Assembly: GCA_964390365.1 (NCBI GenBank)
Contig: CAYMHW010000003.1
Location: 1 to 55,639 of the forward strand
Direction: 5' to 3'
Source: JALQTD01 sp964390365
GTDB lineage: Bacteria > Bacteroidota > Bacteroidia > Flavobacteriales_D > Sanyastnellaceae
DNA length: 55,639 nt
Numbering within the stretch: position 1 is the stretch's first letter; each line of letters begins with the position of its first letter. Positions 42,918 through 52,319 of this stretch are shown in pieces. The notes below the pieces were generated by a model. That model searched no databases. It saw only the letters and a list, made by a program, of their open reading frames with translations, and was not told the DNA's origin. A program made the translations under genes and the position numbers.

Positions 42918-42989
42918 GGAGCGAAGTAAGGCCAGTCAGCACGCGAAACGAAGTGAAATTCACGCATGCCAATCGGGGATTTGTGAACG

Positions 42990-44972
42990 TCAGTGAAAGG
43001 CGTTGAGTCCTTCGTTCAGGAAGTCGATGAAGAGCTCGGGGTCGGGGTCGTAGCCGGCGGAGCCGCCGATTTGGTTTTCCTCGTGATCGAGCATCACGTA
43101 GAACGGCTGCGCATTCCGGTCAAACCGCGAGGCCTGCAAGTAGCTCCACTTGTTGCCCACGTTGCGGATTTTAAAGTCCTTGCCGCCGTAGGTTTCCACG
43201 CGTTGCTCGGCTTCGGGCAATTCCTTGCGCTCGTCCACGTACAAGCTGACGAGCACCACTTCCTCGTTGAGGATGCGGGCCACTTCGGCGTTGGGCCAAA
43301 CCTGCTCCTCCATCTTCCGGCAATTCACGCACGCCCATCCCGTGAAGTCCAACAACATCGGCTTGCCCTCCGCCTTTGCCGCGGCCAACCCTTCGTCGTA
43401 ATCGGTGAACCGCGCCTCCACGTGGCCGCCGTGCGAACCGCCGCCTCCGCTGCCACCGCCTTGCGTCCACTCGCTGTAGAAGACCGGCGGCGGGAAGCCC
43501 GAGATGAGCTTCACCGGCGCGCCCCACATGCCCGGGAACAAGTACACCCCGAGGATGAAGAACAGCATGCCGATGGAGAACCGGAACACCCCGATTTTGC
43601 GGTTGTCGCTGTCGTGCGGCAACACCAACCAACCGAAGAGGTAGAAGGCAATCGCCAACGAAACCGCGATCCAAATCGCAATGAACAGCTCCCGCTGCAA
43701 CAAACCGAGCTGCAGCACGAGGTCCGCGTTCGACAAGAACTTGAAGGCGAATCCGATTTCGAGCAAGCCGAGCACGACTTTGACGCTGTTCAACCAACCG
43801 CCCGATTGCGGCAACGAGTTCAGCCAGCCCGGGAAGGCGCTGAACAACGCGAACGGCAGCGCCAACGCCAGCGAGAAGCCGAACATGATGGCAGCCGGCG
43901 CCGCGAAGGAACCCGTCGCCGCGCCCGCCAGCGCACTGCCGACGAGCGGCCCCGTGCAGGAGAACGACACGATGGCCAAGGTGGCCGCCATGAAGAAGAT
44001 GCCCGCGATGCCCCCGCGGTCAGCGGCGGCGTCCGTTTTGTTCGCCCAGCTGCTCGGCAATTGGATTTCAAACGCCCCGAGGAAACTCGCCCCGAAAATG
44101 AGCAACAGGATGAACAAGAACAGGTTGAAGAACGGATCGGTCGAGATTTTGTTCAGCACATCCACGCCGAAGAAGGCCGTCAACAGCAAGCCCAGTCCGG
44201 TGTAGATCACGATGATGAACAGGCCGTAAATGAGCGCGTTGCGGATGCCTTGAGCGCGGGTTTTGCTCTGCTTCGTGAAGAAGCTCACCGTCATCGGGAT
44301 CATCGGGAACACGCACGGGGTCAGCAACGCCGCGAAGCCGAGGAGCATGCCGAGGAGGAACACGCCCCAAATGCCCTCTTCCTCAGCCGGGCTGCCCTCC
44401 ACGACTGCTTCCTCCTCGTGGTCGGCAGGAGCGCCGTGGCAGAGGTGTTGGCTCGGGGGGCAGTAGTCGGCAATGGCCGAACCCACGTCGCTCAAGGCCA
44501 CCTTGAAGTCGATGTCTTCCGGGGGCAAGCAGCGCGCGGAGTCGCACACCATGAAGGACAGGAACCCGCTGATCGAGTCCGCCGGGTTCGCCTCCGTGAG
44601 GTCGAGGTGCGCCACCCAATAGACCTCCTCCTCGAAGAAGTTGAGGTCCATCATGAAGTTCGGGTCGTATTCGGTCAGGGGCGTGCATTCGGTCACGACT
44701 TGGTCCCAGACGACGCCATCGGGCAGGGTCAGTTCGAAGTACGTGGGCAGCGGCCCCATGTCGTTCTCGAGGTGCTGGCTGTAGATGTGCCAACACGGCT
44801 CGACGCTCGCGTGGAAAACGAGGTCGGTTTGGCCTTCTGTGCCGGGGTGGAGGCCGATGTCCCATTTGACCGGATCCAGGATTTGGCCTGAAAGCAGGAA
44901 AGGGGTGAACACGGCGATGAGCAAGGCCAAAACCCGAGCCCCGCCGCCAACATTGCGCAAAGTTCCAATCAT
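42990..44972 (-). CDS. dsbD: Thiol:disulfide interchange protein DsbD
   Basis: Carries electrons from cytoplasmic thioredoxin across the inner membrane to periplasmic partners. The 660 residues show all three modules: a signal peptide and DsbD-alpha domain (about 25-190) with the cysteine pair in CDSARCLPP; eight membrane helices (about 205-480) with TPCVFPM near residue 218 and SFSCTGPLVG near 339; and a C-terminal thioredoxin fold with WACVNC near residue 545. A Gly/Ser-rich linker (QGGGSGGGGSHGGH, about 500-513) joins the last two. The ATG at 44972 gives a sound signal peptide. It follows the queuosine transporter by 41 bases. Confidence 0.95.
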   Translation of the reverse strand: MIGTLRNVGGGARVLALLIAVFTPFLLSGQILDPVKWDIGLHPGTEGQTDLVFHASVEPCWHIYSQHLENDMGPLPTYFELTLPDGVVWDQVVTECTPLTEYDPNFMMDLNFFEEEVYWVAHLDLTEANPADSISGFLSFMVCDSARCLPPEDIDFKVALSDVGSAIADYCPPSQHLCHGAPADHEEEAVVEGSPAEEEGIWGVFLLGMLLGFAALLTPCVFPMIPMTVSFFTKQSKTRAQGIRNALIYGLFIIVIYTGLGLLLTAFFGVDVLNKISTDPFFNLFLFILLLIFGASFLGAFEIQLPSSWANKTDAAADRGGIAGIFFMAATLAIVSFSCTGPLVGSALAGAATGSFAAPAAIMFGFSLALALPFALFSAFPGWLNSLPQSGGWLNSVKVVLGLLEIGFAFKFLSNADLVLQLGLLQRELFIAIWIAVSLAIAFYLFGWLVLPHDSDNRKIGVFRFSIGMLFFILGVYLFPGMWGAPVKLISGFPPPVFYSEWTQGGGSGGGGSHGGHVEARFTDYDEGLAAAKAEGKPMLLDFTGWACVNCRKMEEQVWPNAEVARILNEEVVLVSLYVDERKELPEAEQRVETYGGKDFKIRNVGNKWSYLQASRFDRNAQPFYVMLDHEENQIGGSAGYDPDPELFIDFLNEGLNAFH

Positions 44973-45013
44973 AGCCCCGCGAAGATACAGCGCGCGCGGC
45001 ATCTGCACGACCA

Positions 45014-45712
45014 TTAAAGGTTAAGCTCCTCCCCGAAGGCGAGGCCGAAGCGCCGGCGCACCCACCACGCGCCGAGGTACACCAGTGGCGTGTCCGCCAA
45101 CGCGACCAAGAGTTTGAAAACGAACCCGTTGAGGAGTAGCGCGCCGAAGAGCGACCACTCGATTTCGCCCACGCTGCATAGGAGGAACAGCACGGTGAAC
45201 GTGTCGAGGAATTGGCTCGGAATGGTGCTGAGGTTGTTGCGGAGCCACAGCATGCGGCCGGCGGTGAGGGCTTTCCAGAAATGGAAGATGCGCACGTCGA
45301 CGAATTGGGCGAGGAGGTAGGCCGCCATGGAGGCGCCGACGGCGAGGGTGGTTTGGCCGAAGACCTGGGTGAACTGGTCGTCGCTGACGGGGGACCAAAC
45401 CGCAGCCGGTGCCACCTGCGCCAGCAACACCATCCCGAGCACGAACACCGACGCGACCAGGCCCGCCACCACGACCTGGTTCGCCTTGCGCCGGCCATAC
45501 AGTTCGCTGATGAGGTCGGTGACGAGGAACGTGAGCGGGTAGGGGAGCAGCCCCACGCTTTGCTCGAAGGTCATGCCCCCGAATTCCCACGTGAAGAACT
45601 TGCGAAAAATGAGGTTGCAGGTCACAAGGCTTGCGATGAACAACGCGCTGAGGATGAGCAGAATGCGGTGCGCTGCCGCGCGCTCTTCGGGGTTGAGGGA
45701 GCGTCCGGTCAT
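45014..45712 (-). CDS. Queuosine precursor transporter (YhhQ family)
   Basis: A 232-residue, six-helix membrane protein that imports preQ-type precursors for tRNA modification. Signature stretches are CNLIFRKFFTWEF near residue 30, LLPYPLTFLVTDLISELYGRR (here split as YPLTFLVTDLISELYG), and STIPSQFLDTFTVLF near 160, with conserved DLISE and Q-D pair. It overlaps the tilS stop (ATGA), so the two tRNA-related genes are coupled. Confidence 0.92.
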   Translation of the reverse strand: MTGRSLNPEERAAAHRILLILSALFIASLVTCNLIFRKFFTWEFGGMTFEQSVGLLPYPLTFLVTDLISELYGRRKANQVVVAGLVASVFVLGMVLLAQVAPAAVWSPVSDDQFTQVFGQTTLAVGASMAAYLLAQFVDVRIFHFWKALTAGRMLWLRNNLSTIPSQFLDTFTVLFLLCSVGEIEWSLFGALLLNGFVFKLLVALADTPLVYLGAWWVRRRFGLAFGEELNL

Positions 45713-46980
45713 GGCGTTTCCAGGGTGAAGCAGACGGCGGTGCGCGCCTGCGGGGTGAGGGCGGCCTGCCGGGCGGTCCGGAGGCCGACGAGCCAGTGGA
45801 GGGTGCCCGCGGCGTCCACGAGCACGCGGTGGTGGGCGCGCCGGGCGGCGGGGACTTTCGCTTGGGTCAGGAGGTCGCTGACGTTCACGTGGCCGGAGTG
45901 GCCGTAGGGAGCCAGGGCATCGCCGGGTTGCCAGGGCCGCAGGGTGAGGGGCCAAACCACCCGGTCCGCATCCACCCAGCACGCCCCTTCCGGTTTGCGC
46001 GGGTCGGCGGGCGGCGGCAGGACCTCCCACCGCACCCCGCTGGCCCGTCCGCTCGCCGTCGGCCGGTCGATGGTCGCGGTTTCGGGCAACGGCTCGGCCG
46101 CCTCGAAGACCAGGGCGTCCCGGTCCCGCACGATGCGGCCCGCCTCGACGCGCACGTGCGCCCCCGTCGACTTCAGCGCCCGGAGCGCATCGCCGCCCAC
46201 GCCGTGCAGCCGCCCCCACGCGTGCAACCGCTCCGCGAAAAAGGGCGCGTCCGGCGTCCACGCCAGCCGACCCGGATCCGCCTGCGCCGACGCCTTCACG
46301 GCCGCCATCCCCTCGGCCACCTCCCGCCCCCGCCCCGCAAGCGCCGCCAAATGCCCAATCGCCCCCGCCCGAACGTCCTCCAACAACGGCAACACCTCGT
46401 GCCGAATCCGGTTCCTCAGGTACTTCCCTTCCGCATTCGAAGCGTCCTCCCTCCACTGCACCCCCCGCGCCGCAGCCCAAGACCGCAGTTCCTCCCGCCG
46501 CACGCCCAGCAGCGGCCGCAACACCCGCCCGTTGCGCGGGGGCATCCCCGCCACCGCGGCCACCGGGTCCGCCGCCCGCAACCAATGCAACACCACCGAC
46601 TCGGCTTGGTCGTCGGCGTGGTGGGCCGTCAGGATCCAGGCGTTCGGGATTTGGCCCGCCAGCTCGCCCAGCCACCGATAGCGCACCCCGCGCGCCTCCG
46701 CCTGCAGCCCATTCCGCCCAGCGCCCACCGGCCGATGCGCCACCCGACAAGGCCACCCCGCCCGCGCCGCCTCCCGCGCCACCCACCGCGCATCCCCCTC
46801 CGACTCAGCACCCCGCAGCGCGTAGTTCACATGCCCCACCACCCCGTGCAACCCCGCTTCCACAGCCAACGCCAGCATGCCCATCGAATCCGCCCCCCCA
46901 CTCACCGCCAGCACCACCGGATCCCCCGGCTCCCAACCCGCACCCCGCAGCCCGCTCCGGAACCGCTCAACGAGGCCCAT
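45709..46980 (-). CDS. tilS: tRNA(Ile)-lysidine synthase
   Basis: Modifies C34 of the tRNA-Ile that reads AUA to lysidine. The 423 residues fit. The PP-loop is VVLAVSGGADSMGM (residues 22-35), then HVNYALRGAES, AHHADDQAE with the conserved HxxDDxxE, and RNRIRHEVLPLL. The C-terminal domain has LTLRPWQPGDALAP near residue 345. It overlaps pabB upstream by 14 bases and yhhQ downstream by four. Codon use is very GC-rich. Confidence 0.95.
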   Translation of the reverse strand: MGLVERFRSGLRGAGWEPGDPVVLAVSGGADSMGMLALAVEAGLHGVVGHVNYALRGAESEGDARWVAREAARAGWPCRVAHRPVGAGRNGLQAEARGVRYRWLGELAGQIPNAWILTAHHADDQAESVVLHWLRAADPVAAVAGMPPRNGRVLRPLLGVRREELRSWAAARGVQWREDASNAEGKYLRNRIRHEVLPLLEDVRAGAIGHLAALAGRGREVAEGMAAVKASAQADPGRLAWTPDAPFFAERLHAWGRLHGVGGDALRALKSTGAHVRVEAGRIVRDRDALVFEAAEPLPETATIDRPTASGRASGVRWEVLPPPADPRKPEGACWVDADRVVWPLTLRPWQPGDALAPYGHSGHVNVSDLLTQAKVPAARRAHHRVLVDAAGTLHWLVGLRTARQAALTPQARTAVCFTLETP

Positions 46981-48220
46981 CGCTCCCCAACGTGTCGAGC
47001 AGCGCGCCCGCCTTCAACAAGCACTCCGCGTATTCCCCCTCGGCCGAGCTCGCCGCCGTGATCGCGCCCCCCACCTGAAAGCTCACCACCCCCGTCAACG
47101 CGTTGTGCAGCACGGTGCGAATCACCACATTCAAATCGAAATCCCCATTCGGCGCGAGGTACCCGATCGCTCCCGAGTACCACCCCCGCCGATTCGCCTC
47201 CAACTCGTCGATGAGCTCCATCGCCCGGATCTTCGGCGCCCCGGTCATCGAGCCCATCGGGAACGTCGCCCGCAAGATGTCGGTGAACGTCACCTCCTCG
47301 CGGACGGAGCACGCCACGCTCGAAATCATTTGGTGCACCGTTTCGAAGGTGTGGATGCCGCACAGTTCCTCGACGTGCACGGTCCCGCGCTGGGCCACGC
47401 GGCTCAGGTCGTTGCGCACGAGGTCGCAAATCATGATGTTTTCCGCGCGCTCCTTCGGGTCATTCCGCAAGGCGTGGGCCAAATCCGCATCCTCCCGAGC
47501 ATCCGCTCCCCGTCGCGCCGTGCCCTTGATGGGCTGCGACCGCAACACGTCGCCCCGCCGCTCGATGTACCGCTCAGGCGACCCACACCAAGCATGGCAC
47601 CCCTCCACCCGCACGTACGCCGCGTGCGGCGCACGCGTTCGCCCCTGCAGCCGCTGGAACACGCCCCAGGGGTCTGCGATGTCTCCCTTGCCTGTCCACG
47701 TGGTGCACAAGTTCATCTCGTACACGTCCCCCCGGCGCAAATGCCGCTGAACCCGGCCCCACCGCTGGGTGTACGTGGCCTCGTCCCACCGCGGCCGCAT
47801 GGCAATCCGCGGGGCTTTCGGCTCTTCCCCCGCGGCCTCCGCGGCAAGTACGGCTTCCAGCACCTCGTCCCCTTCGCCTTTCACCACCGACAGCCCGCGG
47901 GCATCCCACTTCACCACCATGCGCGGGACGTTGAGCACGGCCACGGGAAAGCCCATCAAATCTTGGCGCTCAGACTTCAAGTCCTCCACGCTGTTCTTCA
48001 AATCGTACCCGAGCACCATGAACACCCAATCGCCCGCCGCCTCATCGAGGAAGGCTTGCATTTCGTCCAAGGTGTTCGGTCCCGCCGCATCGACTTGAAA
48101 CGTCCGTTCCGAACCGAGGGCGAGGTAGGTGGTGCCTTCCGCGCGCCCATCGAACAGGCAATGCACGTGGGACTCACGCGCCACCACATCGGACCAATTC
48201 GGCAAGCCTCGGGTTTCCAT
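46967..48220 (-). CDS. pabB: Aminodeoxychorismate synthase component I / anthranilate synthase-like
   Basis: Aminates chorismate for folate synthesis. The 417 residues cover the chorismate-binding domain. RGDVYEMNLCTTW, SPERYIERRGDVLRSQPIKGTARRG (core PIKGTARRG), ENIMICDLVRNDLSRVA, GSMTGAPKIRAMELIDELE and RRGWYSGAIGYL are all present. The PIKGT lysine motif points to PabB rather than TrpE. No glutaminase subunit is adjacent. It lies eight bases after lpdA and overlaps tilS. Confidence 0.9.
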   Translation of the reverse strand: METRGLPNWSDVVARESHVHCLFDGRAEGTTYLALGSERTFQVDAAGPNTLDEMQAFLDEAAGDWVFMVLGYDLKNSVEDLKSERQDLMGFPVAVLNVPRMVVKWDARGLSVVKGEGDEVLEAVLAAEAAGEEPKAPRIAMRPRWDEATYTQRWGRVQRHLRRGDVYEMNLCTTWTGKGDIADPWGVFQRLQGRTRAPHAAYVRVEGCHAWCGSPERYIERRGDVLRSQPIKGTARRGADAREDADLAHALRNDPKERAENIMICDLVRNDLSRVAQRGTVHVEELCGIHTFETVHQMISSVACSVREEVTFTDILRATFPMGSMTGAPKIRAMELIDELEANRRGWYSGAIGYLAPNGDFDLNVVIRTVLHNALTGVVSFQVGGAITAASSAEGEYAECLLKAGALLDTLGSDGPR

Positions 48221-48228
48221 CGGGCGGA

Positions 48229-49632
48229 TCAGACGTGCAAGGCGCGGTCACCGGTTGCGGCGAGCGCAGCTTCTTTGATGGCTTCGGTGAAGGTCGGGTG
48301 GGCATGCGACATGCGGCTGATGTCTTCGGCCGTGGCCCGGAATTCCATCGCGACCACCGCCTCGGCGATGAGGTCGGCCGCGCGCGGACCGATCATGTGC
48401 ACTCCGAGGATTTCGTCCGTTTCGGCGTGGGCGAGGACCTTGATGAATCCGTCCGTGTCCATGGACGCCCGGGCGCGTCCGCTGGCCTTGAACGGGAACG
48501 TTCCCGAGCGGTAAGCGACGCCATCGGCCTTGAGTTGTTCCTCGGTTGCGCCGACGCCGGCCACTTCCGGCCACGTGTAGACCACACCGGGAATGAGGTT
48601 GTAGTCGATGTGGGGGTGTTCGCCGGCGATGGTTTCCGCCGCGGCCACGCCTTCTTCTTCGGCTTTGTGGGCGAGCATCGCGCCGCGCACCACGTCGCCG
48701 ATGGCGTAGATGTGCGGAACGGCCGTGCGCAGGTGCGCGTCCACCGGGATGCGGCCCCGATCATCGGTCGAAAGCCCCGCCGCTTCGAGGTTGAGGCCGT
48801 CGGTGTAGGGGCGCCGTCCCACCGCCACGAGGCAGTAGTCGACCGTCCATTCGACTTCCGCGCCTTTTTTATCCTTCGCCACCACGTGCACGGAATCGCC
48901 GTTCGAAGTGACCGATTGCACGCCGTGTTGCAGGTGGAATTTCACGCCGAGCTTCTTCATGGAGCGCATCAGTTCCTTGCCCAAACCCCGATCCATCGTC
49001 GGAATGATGGCATCGAGGTATTCCACCACGTGCACTTCCGTTCCGAGCCGCGCGTACACGCTGCCGAGCTCCAATCCGATGACGCCGCCCCCGATGACGA
49101 GCATCGAATTCGGACGTTCTTTCAACGAGAGGGCCTCGGTCGAGGTGATGATGCGGTCCTTGTCCGGTTGGGCGAAGGGCAGGGCGGCCGGCTTCGAGCC
49201 CGTGGCGATGATGATGTGGTCCGCCGATACGTCCACCGCCAGCCCGTCAACGGGGCTCACGCGCACGGTGTGGGCGTCCACGAAGCTCCCGAACCCTTCA
49301 AGCCGGGTGATGTCGTTCTTCTTCATCAGGAAGTCGATGCCCGCCGTGGTTTGCTCCACCACCGCGGCTTTCCGCGCGATCATTTGTGGAAAATCGAGCG
49401 ACAATTCGCCCACGCCGATGCCGTGCTCTGCGAACTGGTGTTGGGCTTGGTGGTAGTGTTCCGAACTGTCAAGCAGCGCCTTTGAAGGGATGCAGCCCAC
49501 GTTGAGGCAGGTGCCGCCAAGGGTGCTGTATTTTTCCACGAGGGCCGTTTTCTTGCCCAACTGCGCAGCGCGGATGGCCGCGACGTAACCGCCTGGCCCA
49601 CCGCCGACGACCAATACATCGAATCGTTCCAT
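48229..49632 (-). CDS. lpdA: Dihydrolipoyl dehydrogenase (E3)
   Basis: Reoxidises dihydrolipoamide for the pyruvate, 2-oxoglutarate or branched-chain complexes. The 467 residues fit. FAD binding is VLVVGGGPGGYVAA (residues 6-19), the redox disulfide is Cys42-Cys47 in GGTCLNVGCIPSK, the NAD loop is VIGGGVIGLELG and YAIGDVVRG the second FAD contact. The active-site His-Glu pair is in HAHPTFTEAIKEA near residue 448. The start MERFDVLVVG is canonical. Confidence 0.97.
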   Translation of the reverse strand: MERFDVLVVGGGPGGYVAAIRAAQLGKKTALVEKYSTLGGTCLNVGCIPSKALLDSSEHYHQAQHQFAEHGIGVGELSLDFPQMIARKAAVVEQTTAGIDFLMKKNDITRLEGFGSFVDAHTVRVSPVDGLAVDVSADHIIIATGSKPAALPFAQPDKDRIITSTEALSLKERPNSMLVIGGGVIGLELGSVYARLGTEVHVVEYLDAIIPTMDRGLGKELMRSMKKLGVKFHLQHGVQSVTSNGDSVHVVAKDKKGAEVEWTVDYCLVAVGRRPYTDGLNLEAAGLSTDDRGRIPVDAHLRTAVPHIYAIGDVVRGAMLAHKAEEEGVAAAETIAGEHPHIDYNLIPGVVYTWPEVAGVGATEEQLKADGVAYRSGTFPFKASGRARASMDTDGFIKVLAHAETDEILGVHMIGPRAADLIAEAVVAMEFRATAEDISRMSHAHPTFTEAIKEAALAATGDRALHV

Positions 49633-49637
49633 GGTCG

Positions 49638-49645
49638 CAAAGTTA
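49638..49645 (-). promoter_or_regulatory. -7 element for lpdA
   Basis: On the minus strand, TAACTTTG is a perfect TAnnTTTG. Five bases separate it from the ATG, so transcription should start at or beside the start codon. No clear -33 element was seen. Confidence 0.45.
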
Positions 49646-49747
49646 CGGCGTGAAGCAGCGTGGGAATCGCTCGGAATCCCGTTTCTTTGCTCCCTTAAAT
49701 CGCCGCGGGTTTGTGCACCACGACCCAAGGCCCGACCTGCTCGCCCC

Positions 49748-52279
49748 ATGTGGACCCACATCGCCCGTTTCGTCCTGCGCCAGCGCCTCTTGCTCTTGCT
49801 GAGCTTGCTGGCGGTGACGGTGTTGTTCGCGATGCGGATTCCCGATGTGCGCCTTCAGTACACGTTTGGCGGGCTGCTGCCGAAGACGGATTCCACGGCT
49901 GTGGATTACCAAAACTTCATCGACCGATTCGGAATCGAGGGCAACGTGTTGCTCATCGGCTCCGACACCGAAGTCCTCACGGATCCCGCGAAACTCCAAG
50001 CGTGGTATGAACTGACGGAAGCGGTGAAGGCCATGCCGGTCCTCGTCGACACCACGGACAACGGCGTGTCGGACCCCGTCCCGCTTCCCATGATCGACAG
50101 CGTCTTCTCGGTTACGCACGCTTACACGCTCGACAAGGACACCGCGGAACGCAAGTTCACGCTCCGCCCCATTGTAGCGCCTGGCCGGATGCAAACCGGG
50201 GGGCACGTGGACCAAGCGTTCGCGGACAGCCTCCGAAATGCGGTGTTGGCGCTGCCCTTTTATGAAGGCTTCCTCTTCACCGAGGCGCAGGACGCCACCT
50301 TGATGATGGTCTTCCTCGATGCGACCTTGTTCAACTCGGAACGCCGCGGCACCGTGGTCGAGGACATCACCGCCATGACCAACGCTTGGAGCGCGGAGCA
50401 CGACCAGCCGTTGCACCTCAGTGGCCTGCCCTTCATTCGCACGGAAATGACGAACAAGGTGAAGGGCGAAATCGGCTACTTCATCTCGGCGGCACTGCTC
50501 GTGACGGCCTTGCTGCTGTTCTTGTTCTTCCGGAATCCGACGGTGATGGGGGTGAGCTTGGTGGTGGTGGCGACGGGCGTGATTTGGTCCCTCGGCATGA
50601 TGGCCGTGTTCGACTTCCCGATCACGCTGCTCATGAGCCTCATTCCGCCGCTGATGATCGTCATCGGGGTGCCCAATTGCATCTATTTGGTCAACAAATA
50701 CCACGCGGAATTCAAGCGCCACGGGAACAAAATGATGGCGCTGCAGCGGATGATCGTGAAGGTGGGCAATGCGACGCTGCTCACGAATTTCACGACGGCG
50801 CTGGGCTTTGCGACGTTCATTTTCACGCATTCGAGCGTGCTGCGGCATTTCGGCATCGTGGCTTCGATCAACATCCTCGCGGTGTTCCTGATTTCCATCA
50901 TCGTCATCCCGGCGCTGATGCTGTGGTTGCCCGAGCCGACGCCCAGGCACACCCGCCACCTCGATCGGCGGTGGATGTTCGTTTGGGTCAACCACCTCGT
51001 GCGCATCGTACAGGAGCATCGGCCGAAGGTTTACCTCGGTGCGCTGGCGGTCCTCGTTTTCAGTGTGTTGGGCATCGTCCAAATGCAAACGACGGGCAAC
51101 ATCGTCGACGACCTCCCCGACAGCGACCGGGTCATCACGGACTTGAAGTGGATGGAGGATCGGTTCCACGGAGCGATGCCCTTTGAGGTGCTCGTGGACA
51201 CGGACAAACCGGGCAAGGCCACGTCCCCCGCGATGCTCTCCCGGGTCGAGGACTTGCAGGAGCTGCTCGCGGAGTACCCGGAATTCAGCCGGTCGCTGAG
51301 CGCGGGCGACGCGATGAAGTTTGCGATGCAGGCGTTTTACAACGGGGACCCGGGCCGTTACCGTTTGCCGGATCGCCGCGAGCGGTCGTTCATCGGCCCG
51401 TACTTGCGGGGCACGGAACAGGCGGCTTCGGATTCGGATGCCGCGTCGGGTGTGGCGAACAATTTCATGGACTCGGCGAAGGCGGTGACCCGGATTTCGG
51501 CCCAAATGGCGGACATCGGCACCATCGAGATGCGCGACCTCATGAACGAATTGCGCCCGCGCATCGATTCGATTTTCCCCGCGGAGGAATACCGGCTGAC
51601 GCTGACCGGCACGAGCGTGGTGTTCCTCGAAGGGACGAGTTACATGGTGCGGAATTTGGGGATTTCCATTGCGCTCGCGATTTGCGTCATCGCGGGGATG
51701 ATGGCCCTGTTGTTCCGCTCGGCGCGGATGGTCGTCATCGCGTTGGTGCCGAACCTGTTTCCGCTGCTGTTCACCGCGGGGGTGATGGGCTGGGCCGGCA
51801 TTCCCATCAAGCCGTCGACCATTTTGGTGTTCAGCGTGGCGTTTGGGATTTCGGTGGACGATACGATCCACTTTTTGGCCAAATACCGACAGGAACTCAG
51901 CCTCAAGTCCTGGAACATTCGGCAAGCGGTCCTCCTCGCCCTCAAGGAAACCGGCGTCAGCATGATGTACACGTCCATCGTGCTTTTCTTCGGCTTCCTC
52001 ATGTTCGCGATGAGCGGCTTCGACGGCACGCGCTCCCTCGGCTTGCTGGTTTCGATCACGCTGCTCGTGGCGATGTTCACGAACCTGCTTCTCCTGCCGT
52101 CGCTGCTGCTCGCCTTCGAAAAGGTGCTCACGACGCAATCGTTCCGCGAGCCGTTCTTCTCCCTGCTCGACGAGGAGGAAGACATCGAGTTGGAGGAGTT
52201 GGCGGTGCGGCAAGGGCTGGCGCCGGGCAAAGGGGATGAGCGGCACGAGGATTTGGTGCGGCAGCGCAAAGGGGAGTGA
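49748..52279 (+). CDS. RND/MMPL-family membrane exporter
   Basis: An 843-residue inner-membrane transporter with 12 predicted helices and two large periplasmic loops. Helix 1 is residues 6-29; helices 2-6 lie around 240-430, with IPPLMIVIGVPNCIYLVNKYH in helix 4/5; the second half repeats the pattern (helix 7 near 430, helices 8-12 about 640-800), with FSVAFGISVDDTIHFLAKYR carrying the double Asp expected for proton relay. The single-gene layout without a membrane-fusion partner fits the MmpL/HpnN-like branch, which moves lipids. The start MWTHIARF is the first ATG before helix 1. Confidence 0.9.
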   Translation: MWTHIARFVLRQRLLLLLSLLAVTVLFAMRIPDVRLQYTFGGLLPKTDSTAVDYQNFIDRFGIEGNVLLIGSDTEVLTDPAKLQAWYELTEAVKAMPVLVDTTDNGVSDPVPLPMIDSVFSVTHAYTLDKDTAERKFTLRPIVAPGRMQTGGHVDQAFADSLRNAVLALPFYEGFLFTEAQDATLMMVFLDATLFNSERRGTVVEDITAMTNAWSAEHDQPLHLSGLPFIRTEMTNKVKGEIGYFISAALLVTALLLFLFFRNPTVMGVSLVVVATGVIWSLGMMAVFDFPITLLMSLIPPLMIVIGVPNCIYLVNKYHAEFKRHGNKMMALQRMIVKVGNATLLTNFTTALGFATFIFTHSSVLRHFGIVASINILAVFLISIIVIPALMLWLPEPTPRHTRHLDRRWMFVWVNHLVRIVQEHRPKVYLGALAVLVFSVLGIVQMQTTGNIVDDLPDSDRVITDLKWMEDRFHGAMPFEVLVDTDKPGKATSPAMLSRVEDLQELLAEYPEFSRSLSAGDAMKFAMQAFYNGDPGRYRLPDRRERSFIGPYLRGTEQAASDSDAASGVANNFMDSAKAVTRISAQMADIGTIEMRDLMNELRPRIDSIFPAEEYRLTLTGTSVVFLEGTSYMVRNLGISIALAICVIAGMMALLFRSARMVVIALVPNLFPLLFTAGVMGWAGIPIKPSTILVFSVAFGISVDDTIHFLAKYRQELSLKSWNIRQAVLLALKETGVSMMYTSIVLFFGFLMFAMSGFDGTRSLGLLVSITLLVAMFTNLLLLPSLLLAFEKVLTTQSFREPFFSLLDEEEDIELEELAVRQGLAPGKGDERHEDLVRQRKGE

Positions 52280-52283
52280 GCGG

Positions 52284-52315
52284 TTTCGCTTTCTGCCGGT
52301 TGCGACCGAACTTTG
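52284..52315 (+). promoter_or_regulatory. Candidate promoter for rfbA
   Basis: TTTC at 52284-52287 and GAACTTTG at 52308-52315 are 20 bases apart. The -7 box lacks its first T but keeps TTTG. Four bases separate it from the ATG. Confidence 0.35.
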
Positions 52316-52319
52316 AAGC

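Noticed and set aside
42993..44891. A 632-residue plus-strand frame over dsbD
   Set aside because: It consists of low-complexity Glu/Arg/Gln runs antisense to membrane helices; there is no recognisable domain.
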